Assembly (NCBI GenBank): GCA_031555145.1
Contig: JAVBUR010000120.1
Span: 1-17,073 of the forward strand
Source: JAJDIA01 sp031555145
GTDB taxonomy: Bacteria > Bacteroidota > Bacteroidia > Bacteroidales > Tannerellaceae
Length of the DNA: 17,073 nt
Reading direction: 5' to 3'
Part shown: positions 7,547 through 16,000 of the stretch, in pieces
Position numbering within the stretch: position 1 is the stretch's first letter
Layout of the letters: the number at the start of each line of letters is the position of its first letter
Translations under genes and position numbers: made by a program
The notes under the pieces: generated by a model
What the model was told of the DNA's origin: nothing
The model's input: only the letters and a program-made list of their open reading frames with translations
Database searches by the model: none

Positions 7547-8170
7547 ATGAAAACTACGAGGATGTTTCTCCTTTCCATCTTATCGGTTCTATTGGTAATG
7601 AGTAGCTTTTCTTCCTGTGTGTTCTTTTTTTGGCATCATGATGATGATATTAAATCGGTTGGTTATCAGTTGGATTTGAGTTTTCAGGATGCTTCCGGAA
7701 AAGACCTTGTCAGCGGGATTGGAGTGGAAATGATGCCTGCTTACGGTTCTAGTGAACCGGTTGAGACGAATTATGTAAGGAGCGATTTGTACGAGCTGAA
7801 AGTCGTTGCCTCTAAAGCCTGTGAAGATGTGTTGGCCGCGACGCCGCGGAACTACATACCGTCTGGGCGCAATTTAGGGCTGAATAGTGTTGATGGTTAT
7901 ACTTTTTTGACGACTCACCATTATTATATGGCCGATAAATGTCCCGATGAACGCGTACTTACTTACAAGCTGAAGTGTCCTTATGTGTTTGGTAATCACG
8001 TAGTGCGTGAAGTTGTTACCTATTGGGAAATACCTAAGATGCGTGATGGGGGTGTATCTGCTATATGCAAACGCATAACATTCGAAGGGGAAGAGATCAC
8101 CCCCATAGCATCTCAGGATGGCTATACCTACAAGGCAGTTATCGTGTTGGAAGGCATAGGAAATCAGTGA
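7547..8170 (+). CDS. Small lipoprotein, DUF5034-like
   Basis: I place the start at the ATG at 7547 because it begins a clean lipoprotein signal (MKTT, hydrophobic core, lipobox FSSC). The frame is open back to 7484, but the extra 21 residues would bury the signal peptide. The product has 207 residues, with the lipidated cysteine at position 24 followed by FFFWHHDDD; an acidic run just after the cysteine resembles the surface-export signal of Bacteroidota lipoproteins. The mature part looks all-beta, with two well-separated cysteine pairs and a YKLKCPYVFG segment. It resembles DUF5034 from memory, which has no known function. Base usage is visibly more AT-rich than the GH9 operon, suggesting a different history. 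It stands alone after a terminator, and its stop codon overlaps the end of the opposing oxidoreductase gene. Confidence 0.7.
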   Translation: MKTTRMFLLSILSVLLVMSSFSSCVFFFWHHDDDIKSVGYQLDLSFQDASGKDLVSGIGVEMMPAYGSSEPVETNYVRSDLYELKVVASKACEDVLAATPRNYIPSGRNLGLNSVDGYTFLTTHHYYMADKCPDERVLTYKLKCPYVFGNHVVREVVTYWEIPKMRDGGVSAICKRITFEGEEITPIASQDGYTYKAVIVLEGIGNQ

Positions 8171-10023
8171 ATATGCTGATTTTTATAGATCGCCCTCAAT
8201 ACCTCCCGTCGGTTCGATCCTTTTGTGATGTTCTGTTGTGATAATGATTTCCACAGGACAGCCGTTTCTTCATTCACAGCGGCGTCCAGATCGGCCTCCC
8301 AGTCGGGAAGATAGCCACGCAGCCCCATCTGTTGTACCATAGCGAAGTCAGGATCGCCTATAGCTACATCGCGGTAATAGATCAGCGTTGACTTTTGCTT
8401 GATTAACTTTTCCTGTAAGGCTTCTATGTCTACATTTTTTACTTTGTTGTTGGCATCGATTGCCAGGGAAGCAGCTATACCGGCGGCTTCTCCCAGAGCC
8501 ATCCAACAAGGTTCCATACGTAACGTGGAAAATCCGATATGGCTTCCTGATACAGGAACGGGAATCAGCAGGTTATCTACCTTTTGAGGAACGATGACTC
8601 CGAATGGAACGGTATATACTGCGGTAGCATAGCTCAGGAAACCATCCAAATGTACTTTTCCTGCCTCTCTTTTCCGAACGGCATGCGAGTCGAGTGCATA
8701 ATGACTGGCCGTAATGCTATTCCCGTGTAGTGGCGGACGTTTACCAGGGGCAACAGGTAATGCGTCGTTTGCCGTAAAAAAGTATTCGCCTTCAAAACGA
8801 CGGCCTTCGCGGACGTATACCTGGCGGGGAAAGTATCCATTATCCGTATATTCATCTTTGGATAAGCCCCATTCAAGACACGCTTCACGGAAATGTTTGG
8901 GTAGTTCTTTATCGTTCTGGACAAACCAAAACAGCCCCAGCATATAGTTTTTTAATCGTTCGGCAAAGCGGTCGCGCCAATCCCATCCGGATGTCGGCCA
9001 GGGCCAGTTTTCTTCCGGCAGGTCGGTCGAGAGGAAGGCGTCATGTTGATTATTGGCATCGGTTTTCATGTTGGGGACGTGAACGATATTGGTCACACGG
9101 GCAATTCCCCACACATCACCCGGAAGTGTCGATATGTTTCCGGCTTTGATGTTACGACGGTTCTCTTCCATCATTTCGGAAGTTACTCCTGTCATTTTTG
9201 TATTGGTGGTGCGTCCCGTCCATACATCCTCAATGATAGAAACATATTCATCCCGGTTATAACCCGCCGGTTTACTAATGGCTACCCGGTTAGCCGGATT
9301 GTTCGTCAGACAAAGGCGATAGTTATAGGCCTGTACCGCATTGTCCGGTTCGAAAGTGCTGCAATCCTGTTCGGTTCCTGCCCAGTATTTATAGACTTGT
9401 CCGGCGCCGGGTTCTCCGAATTCGCTTTTCCCTTCGCGGCCAATACGGAAAGGCACTTTGGCGGCTGCTCCCAGGTCGCCTTCGTAGGTGGCGTCAACAA
9501 ATATGTTTCCGGTGTAGGTCTCTACCTGTTTGGTCTCACGATTAAATATACGAATAGCCACCATACGGTCATTCTTCATGTCTATATTGCGGGGTTCCGC
9601 ATCGAACTGCCGCATTTTCAGTATCGTGATTTTGTTGGTATATCCGGCCAACATATCGTCGAAAACCCGGGCACCCACCGAAGGTTCGAAGTGATAACCG
9701 TCGCTGCAGACGTCGACTTGTTCCGAATCCGGGCCGTAGGTGTCGATATAGTGCTGTTTGACACGATCTACAAATTCCCGGAATAACCCGGTGGTGGCGT
9801 TACGGGTGGCAATATCTGTTGCCCCCAGTCCATTGGCCGGTAATCCACCGATATGGCCGGTTCGCTCCAGTATCACAGCTGTTTTCCCCTCGCGAGCAGC
9901 CGAAATGGCTGTCATAATTCCTCCCGGGGTTCCGCCGACAATAACCAGATCATACGTGTTTTGCTGCGCAATCAGTGTTGTCTGCAAGCAAAAGAAAGAC
10001 AGAATAAATACTACATATCTCAT
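8164..10023 (-). CDS. Exported FAD-dependent oxidoreductase (FAD_oxidored type)
   Basis: This 619-residue flavoprotein has a Sec signal peptide (1-19, ending LIA before QQN). The dinucleotide-binding fold starts at once: YDLVIVGGTPGGIMTAI, a GGTPGG (30-35) version of GxGxxG, with E53 in AVILERTG as the ribose-binding acid. A second FAD-contact segment near the end reads MEPCWMALGEAAGIAAS (GEAAG at 511-515). This pattern fits the PF12831-type FAD-dependent oxidoreductases, many of which are exported and lie beside glycan-degrading genes, but whose substrates are unknown. It is the last gene of the minus-strand unit, 36 bases after the lyase/GH105 gene, so a role in oxidising or reshaping a sugar released by those enzymes is the simplest inference. 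Its end overlaps the opposing lipoprotein gene by 7 bases. Confidence 0.9.
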   Translation of the reverse strand: MRYVVFILSFFCLQTTLIAQQNTYDLVIVGGTPGGIMTAISAAREGKTAVILERTGHIGGLPANGLGATDIATRNATTGLFREFVDRVKQHYIDTYGPDSEQVDVCSDGYHFEPSVGARVFDDMLAGYTNKITILKMRQFDAEPRNIDMKNDRMVAIRIFNRETKQVETYTGNIFVDATYEGDLGAAAKVPFRIGREGKSEFGEPGAGQVYKYWAGTEQDCSTFEPDNAVQAYNYRLCLTNNPANRVAISKPAGYNRDEYVSIIEDVWTGRTTNTKMTGVTSEMMEENRRNIKAGNISTLPGDVWGIARVTNIVHVPNMKTDANNQHDAFLSTDLPEENWPWPTSGWDWRDRFAERLKNYMLGLFWFVQNDKELPKHFREACLEWGLSKDEYTDNGYFPRQVYVREGRRFEGEYFFTANDALPVAPGKRPPLHGNSITASHYALDSHAVRKREAGKVHLDGFLSYATAVYTVPFGVIVPQKVDNLLIPVPVSGSHIGFSTLRMEPCWMALGEAAGIAASLAIDANNKVKNVDIEALQEKLIKQKSTLIYYRDVAIGDPDFAMVQQMGLRGYLPDWEADLDAAVNEETAVLWKSLSQQNITKGSNRREVLRAIYKNQHIH

Positions 10024-10059
10024 ACAATGACAATTTATAATGAATACAACTGAATAGAA

Positions 10060-13038
10060 CTAATACAATAACGCGTAGGCACACCAGAGAAGAGGAGCCT
10101 GTCCGTGATAATCTCCGGCTATACGTGGACGGTCATAATAATATTGGAGGTCGTTTTTCTTATTAGTGCCGACACAAACTTCGGTTACATCCCCGTTTGC
10201 ATCAATATAAGGGATCAATGCCATCCAGGCTGCACGGGCAACAGGACCATATGTTTCGGCATCCAACCAACCGTTCTTTACCCCCATGATCATCGCATAC
10301 GTGAACATGGCTGTACCTGAAGTTTCCGCCCAGCAATCCGGCTTGTCGATCAACTGATTCCACATACCGTTTTTACTTTGAAAGTCTTTCAGGCTTTTCA
10401 TCATTAGCCGGTAACCTTCCAGTATGCGCGGACGATCCGGATTGTCTTTAGGTGTTGACAGCAGCAGTTCCGTCATTCCGGCTGCCATCCAACCGTTTCC
10501 CCTTCCCCAGAAGAAAGGGACGTCGGGAGCATGGTAAAACAGTCCGTTGGAACGTTGTAACTCATCGAGATATACCACCATTTCCCGGGCTGCCCTGTCA
10601 ATATATTTCTGATCGCCGGTCACATGATACGCCTGAGCTTGTATGATGGTTATCATAAACATGTCATCAATCCACATACGGGTTTGCCAGGAAAGGCCTT
10701 TGTCTGCCCATCCCTTTTCATCCTTTGTGGCGTCGGAGGGTACTTGCCATTGGGTATCGGCATATGGCATGCCCAACTCGTAATAACGTTTGTCTTTTGT
10801 TACTTTATAGAACTCCAGAGGCAGACAACCGAACATGTTCAGGTCCACATGGTTCATGATCGGTTGGTATTGTTTCTCCGTTGTGAATAAGGGTTCAAAC
10901 CGTTCCTGTAGTTGGCTGATCAACGTTTTGTCGCCTGTAGCTTCGGCAAATCGTAACGCTCCGTACCAGGTACATACCTCCGCATAATGGATCCATTTCC
11001 CGCCATGCAGGAAGTGTTCACCCGGGATGAAATGATATCCCAGCTTCTTCCCAACTTCTTCCGGCGTATAACCTGCGGGGAAATCTGTAAAATACGATTC
11101 GCTGCCTTGCTCATTCCGTCGGATCACCGGATAATCTCCGGTCCAGTCTACAGTTATTTTCGATTGGCCGTCATCAATGACTAAAAGGTTATTATTCATA
11201 GTGACATACGGGCTCTCAATCATCGGCCACTGTTCATAGGGTATCTCCTGTCTTCCGTTGATCCGGACGACCGGGACAGATTCGGCCATTCCCTTTATGC
11301 CCTTTTTTTCTAAAGAAGCGGGGAGGGGAGAGTAGGGTACCACCGGTAACCCCGGCTGATAGCGTATCTCTACCTGGTCTTTACGGGAATTGGTATAATT
11401 GACTTTCATCTGTTGCCAATCCACGCTAAGCTTGTTTTTTAACAGCCGGCTCCGGAACTTCTTAAAACTGCCGAACTCTTCTTCTGTCCCCAGTTCAAAG
11501 ACAAATCCTGTTTTCGCATGGTCGCTCTTGACGATGTTGAAGTAGTCACGCCCGATTCCTGTAAGGTCCGTTTGCTCATAAAAACTTTTCAGCGGCTTGA
11601 TACCGATATAGGTTTTTCCTTCGCGGAGGAAGATCCAGCCTTGCTCATTGATTTTTTCATCGACAGACTTCGGATACCGCAGCATGGCTCGTTGCAATAA
11701 TTGGTCTGTATGTCCGTCACGCCACGCCCATTTCCGCGGGTCGGGTGCATTCGGGTAGGGGTCTTTGTCGGGAATGTTGAATAGGACAATTGCTGTGTTT
11801 TCATGCTGTGCCGTTTGCTGAAACGGGGAAATATTGCCTTTATCCCAGGTGTCGGGAGTCAGCGTGGGATCATCGCTATCGCTATACCAGTACGGGTGAA
11901 AACAACCGATGTAGTTGAACTTATCCGGACTGCTCCAGACGATATTAAAACCGTTGTAGTTATCGTCCGCATAATCGAATCCGGGCACCCAGCGGAAGTT
12001 CCCGGTGCCAATAGCATAACTCTTGTCGCGATAGATTTTACGCATGACCATATGCGGTACTCCCGTGCCATATTCTCCGAATGTGGAGGCGGAGGATTTC
12101 AGCGTAAAAGGATAATTTTTAGAATCAGCCAGCCGGAAAAACACATCATCCGGTTTGACATGGGATAACGCCGAAAAAAGCGCATAGTTTGTTTCCTGAT
12201 GGTCCGTGAAATCCGTTATATTGACATTATTAGTCGCAGGCCCCCAGCCCCACATCAGCCAGTTATAGTAAGAAGTGGCCGAAACAGGGTCTTTTCCGGG
12301 TGCATGATCCTCTTGTATAAACATCCGGGCATAAGGCGCCATAATATTCCCTTCAAAATTATTCAGGGAGATAAGAGACCACTTATATAATAAGAAAGCC
12401 TCTGCAATGGCCTTCATTTCCGGGTCTTTTGCATATTCCAGTAGTATTTCGACAGGGAAATTCATGACTACCTCATACGTTGAAGAAAGATATTCGGCAT
12501 ATCCTTTCTGATATACGTTCCTGAATGTGCGACGCAGGCGTTCTTTCATATCGTCCATCAATTCCTGGCTGGTCATTCCGTTGACCCATTGGGCATCCGG
12601 AAAGAGTTGCGCGAATAAGAAGGCACTCGTCCACATCATCGTCGCATGGTTTTCTGTCCCATGCAACAGGAAGCCTTGCCCGTCGATCTTGTCCGATTTG
12701 GCTAATCGCTCCAACTGGGATTGGATTTGGTTTCTTTGTTCCACGTTAAAACTATCCCAGTACCGGCACAAGGCGAGTGCCACACCGGGAAAATCAAACA
12801 TACTCTGATATCTGTGCTCCAACACACTACTGATATAGGTCAGTGCGGCCTGATCATTCGGATTGGATTCAAGACGGGCTACGGCCTTAGAGAGCCCGTG
12901 TTTCCCGCGTTGTAACAAGGTGACATCCTTCAGGCTGCTGATAACCGATTGCCTGCGACCGGAATAGGTCGACAGATCTTGCGCGAACAATGGGATCGAT
13001 AGGATCGCGGCTAAAAATAGAACGATGAATTTATTCAT
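10060..13038 (-). CDS. Bimodular lyase-like / GH105 unsaturated uronyl hydrolase
   Basis: The 992-residue exported protein (signal peptide 1-19, LFAQ) joins two enzymes. Residues about 667-992 are a complete GH105 domain: NHVDLN with D732, WIDDMF with D791/D792, WGRGNGW (844-850), AETSGTAMF and the final HGQAPLLWCAY. GH105 removes delta-4,5-unsaturated uronic acid from oligosaccharide ends made by polysaccharide lyases; D732 and D791/D792 correspond to the two essential aspartates of the GH88/GH105 fold. Residues about 20-420 look like an alpha/alpha toroid with HGTENH (126-131), SSTYEVV (Y188) and NFEGNIMAP, followed by a beta-sandwich to about 660. Asn, His and Tyr of this kind serve as catalytic residues in toroid lyases, but I cannot assign a family. 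GH105 enzymes alone have about 350-400 residues, so the fusion is unusual. It lies between the heparinase-like and oxidoreductase genes, with gaps of 53 and 36 bases. Confidence 0.85.
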   Translation of the reverse strand: MNKFIVLFLAAILSIPLFAQDLSTYSGRRQSVISSLKDVTLLQRGKHGLSKAVARLESNPNDQAALTYISSVLEHRYQSMFDFPGVALALCRYWDSFNVEQRNQIQSQLERLAKSDKIDGQGFLLHGTENHATMMWTSAFLFAQLFPDAQWVNGMTSQELMDDMKERLRRTFRNVYQKGYAEYLSSTYEVVMNFPVEILLEYAKDPEMKAIAEAFLLYKWSLISLNNFEGNIMAPYARMFIQEDHAPGKDPVSATSYYNWLMWGWGPATNNVNITDFTDHQETNYALFSALSHVKPDDVFFRLADSKNYPFTLKSSASTFGEYGTGVPHMVMRKIYRDKSYAIGTGNFRWVPGFDYADDNYNGFNIVWSSPDKFNYIGCFHPYWYSDSDDPTLTPDTWDKGNISPFQQTAQHENTAIVLFNIPDKDPYPNAPDPRKWAWRDGHTDQLLQRAMLRYPKSVDEKINEQGWIFLREGKTYIGIKPLKSFYEQTDLTGIGRDYFNIVKSDHAKTGFVFELGTEEEFGSFKKFRSRLLKNKLSVDWQQMKVNYTNSRKDQVEIRYQPGLPVVPYSPLPASLEKKGIKGMAESVPVVRINGRQEIPYEQWPMIESPYVTMNNNLLVIDDGQSKITVDWTGDYPVIRRNEQGSESYFTDFPAGYTPEEVGKKLGYHFIPGEHFLHGGKWIHYAEVCTWYGALRFAEATGDKTLISQLQERFEPLFTTEKQYQPIMNHVDLNMFGCLPLEFYKVTKDKRYYELGMPYADTQWQVPSDATKDEKGWADKGLSWQTRMWIDDMFMITIIQAQAYHVTGDQKYIDRAAREMVVYLDELQRSNGLFYHAPDVPFFWGRGNGWMAAGMTELLLSTPKDNPDRPRILEGYRLMMKSLKDFQSKNGMWNQLIDKPDCWAETSGTAMFTYAMIMGVKNGWLDAETYGPVARAAWMALIPYIDANGDVTEVCVGTNKKNDLQYYYDRPRIAGDYHGQAPLLWCAYALLY

Positions 13039-13091
13039 TGCTTACTGGTATTATAAGTTGTTACTTTCAATAAATGGTGAAGTCCCTGGTT

Positions 13092-16000
13092 TTATTCAGG
13101 ATAATAGAACGGAGTAGTATTTCCTTCGTTATCCACAGGGTCTTCCTTCGCTACTACACGACGGAACGGTTCGTCTTTTACAGGTACAAAATTCAACCAA
13201 CTGTTTAGATCCGTTGTGACAGGATGACAAAGCTGGCTTTCCCCATTTCCGTTGAGGGCCGATACGGCATATTCATATACGTCTCCTTTTTTGTATTGTT
13301 TGTCTTCAAACGTATTTCCCTCGCCGGAATAAATCAGCCTGAATGCTTGATTTCCGTTCTTTTTATAGAGTTTGTAATCCTTGCAGCCTAATACCTTCCC
13401 CCAGGTTACCTGTACCGAATAATCATCCGGTTTGATCATTAACCCGTCCGGATAGTGAGGCTTTTCCGACGTAAAATACACCGGGTAAATAGCGGACGGA
13501 AGACTGGTATGCTCACTGTTCAACGCCGAAACGCGGATATAACCTTTCTTTTCATGCTGCTGTGGTTTAACTGTTAGGCTACTCTGAGTGTGCTCCTTTT
13601 CCCATATCCACGTTTTACCGGCATCCGTACTGTATTCAAACCGATACTGCTGAGCGCCCGGTACTCGTGAAACACTGACTTCTACCTTGTTGCCTTTATT
13701 TACTGTATATTGTATTTGTGGCCTCACCACATCAGGTAGCCCTTTGGTGATATTCCAGATATGCTTGCCTGCAGGGAAGGAAATGTGTACTCCCTCAGCT
13801 GTTACCGTTGCTTTTTGTTTGATACCATCCACATAAACAGTCAGACCGTCGGGCATGCCATCCTTCCAGGTAAAAGATACAACAGAAGCATCCATACAGT
13901 AGTACTGTCCTTTGATCCTTTCCTTATCCGTCACCACAGCGCTCAGTCCGGCCTCCGGGTGATGCGGTTTTATTTCAAACCCATTCGCCCCGATACGCGT
14001 ACCCTGGAACAGGGCTACTTCCGTATGAGTCGGTTTATGTCTTACAAAACCCGCAGTTCCACTGAAAACCATCTTGTTTTCATCTACCTCGACCGGCTGA
14101 TCGGTGCGGAAAATATAGTCGGTGTTTCCTTCCGGGGTAGATACGATACAGCCGTATGGGGTTTCGGTGTTTACATATCCTTTTTTATGAGAGACAAACG
14201 TCAGGAAATCGCCTGTCCCGTCAAACCATACTCCTTTGGTTTCCCTACCCGCATGGGTGGAATATTCCGGTTTCTTGGTGGAGTACGTATAATTGGCGCC
14301 ACCACCTTTGACGACTTCCAGCTCGGGAAGGTCTTCGTCCGGTCGTGTAAACCAACTAAGGCGGGTCGACATATTCTGGTTGTACACATCATCGAAAATC
14401 AGGAAGTAATCGCTTCCGACTAACATGATACTTCGGCTTTTATACTCCGGCCAGGCATATTGCCGCTCTTCGGAGGAACGTATTTCGGCAAATTGCCCTA
14501 CCGACAGGTCATACAACGGACGGGTCAGGTCTCCCTTTCCGATGCCTTTGAACCGTCCGTCTTTGAACGCTCCGAATCCGGTAATCAGATCGGTATCCTG
14601 TAACCTCCTGTCGCCGACATCCTCTTTTCCATTGTCGCTGTATGATTTCCCGGCGGCATAGAAGTAAATCGTACCACAACCGCCATCGCCCGCCATTCCC
14701 CACCGGTAATTAGGACCGTTGTCTATCTGCTCCAGATGGATGGAAAGCTCGTCTTTTGTTCCGACGGCAGCCCGGAGGATAATGCCATACCCGGTCATTT
14801 TGATACTTTCCAACAAGGGAGGAGTTCCGCTATCGTCCGTATCCAAAGGGTACATGCAATTGAAAGAGTTGATCGATCGGTCTTTCACCGACGTATCGTA
14901 AAATTCAGGGCGGGCGAGATAACGCATGTTTTCAGATAACAGCGGGTCATAATGCTCAAGTTCTTTTCCCCAACGCCAGTAGGCACTGGGCAACATCCGC
15001 CTTACCGAATGTGCTCCTTGGGGTGGTATCACCCTGTGTGGCCCATTGGCCGGGGTCACGCTTCCGACATGATGATTGTCTTCCGGAGAGAGCAGGCTAC
15101 CGCCATCAAAAGGGGCGGACACAGCATTCAATACATAAGAGGCGATCTGTGAAATAGATTTATTCGCCAGCCGCTTTTGTCCGTCTTTAAGTTCCAGTAA
15201 ATAGCCGGCACGTAATGTGGGACGGATATATGCCCAGAGATAGGCATTGATATTCTCCGTCCACCGTCCGCCTTTGGCATCCCAACTTTTCACATCCGGG
15301 CGTGCGTGATAAAAGGCATTCAGCTCCACATATTTCTCAAACAGTTCCGCCCACTCCTTCGCTTTGGGGTGCTCGGGGAAGAGGTAAGAGGCAAATGCCG
15401 GTATCGTTTTAACATCGCTCAGGAAGTTGGGATGTCCGCTCAACATATGTCGCATGGGCATCAGGTCTTCACCTGCCGCAATATAGGTATGGACCAGGTA
15501 CATGGCGATCATGCGTTCCCGTTGGTCTTTCGATAATTCCGGTAAAAGCATATTCATCTGAGGCGTGTGATATTGATAAAAGATTCGGGAAGAAACAGGC
15601 CCATAGCCGCCGTTCTGACACGTACCGCTAACGGGCAGTTCATTCGAATAAGTACCATAGATCAGTGTTTGCTCCAGGTCTTTTACGGTTGTTTTTTGGT
15701 TTTCATCAAAGGGTGACTCCGGAATCCGGGCGGTTTCCGGATAGGTCAGGCACCAGTCTTTCACTTTGTTTAGATCAATTGTACTGTACCTGTTCTGTAA
15801 GAACGAATTGTACGACATCTGTCCCATGCTTACCCTGTAGCTTGTACCATCCGGATTGTATACCGGCTGGGTGAGGCTTTCCAAATGCTCCATATACGCA
15901 ATGTCTTTTTCATGCGGATAGAAACTCAGTGCGGTATATCTTGTACCGCTGATAACCGGATAGGCCCATTTGAGCCGGTTGTCTTTGTAAAAGAACTTGA

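Noticed and set aside
9043..9786. 247-codon plus-strand open frame
   Set aside because: It is antisense to the FAD oxidoreductase, which has clear motifs on the minus strand.
13092..13200. C-terminal type IX secretion sorting domain on the FN3 protein
   Set aside because: The final residues lack the conserved sorting-domain pattern and the terminal Lys/Arg-rich end.
13761..14423. 220-codon plus-strand open frame
   Set aside because: It is antisense to the heparinase-like C-domain and carries no recognisable motif.
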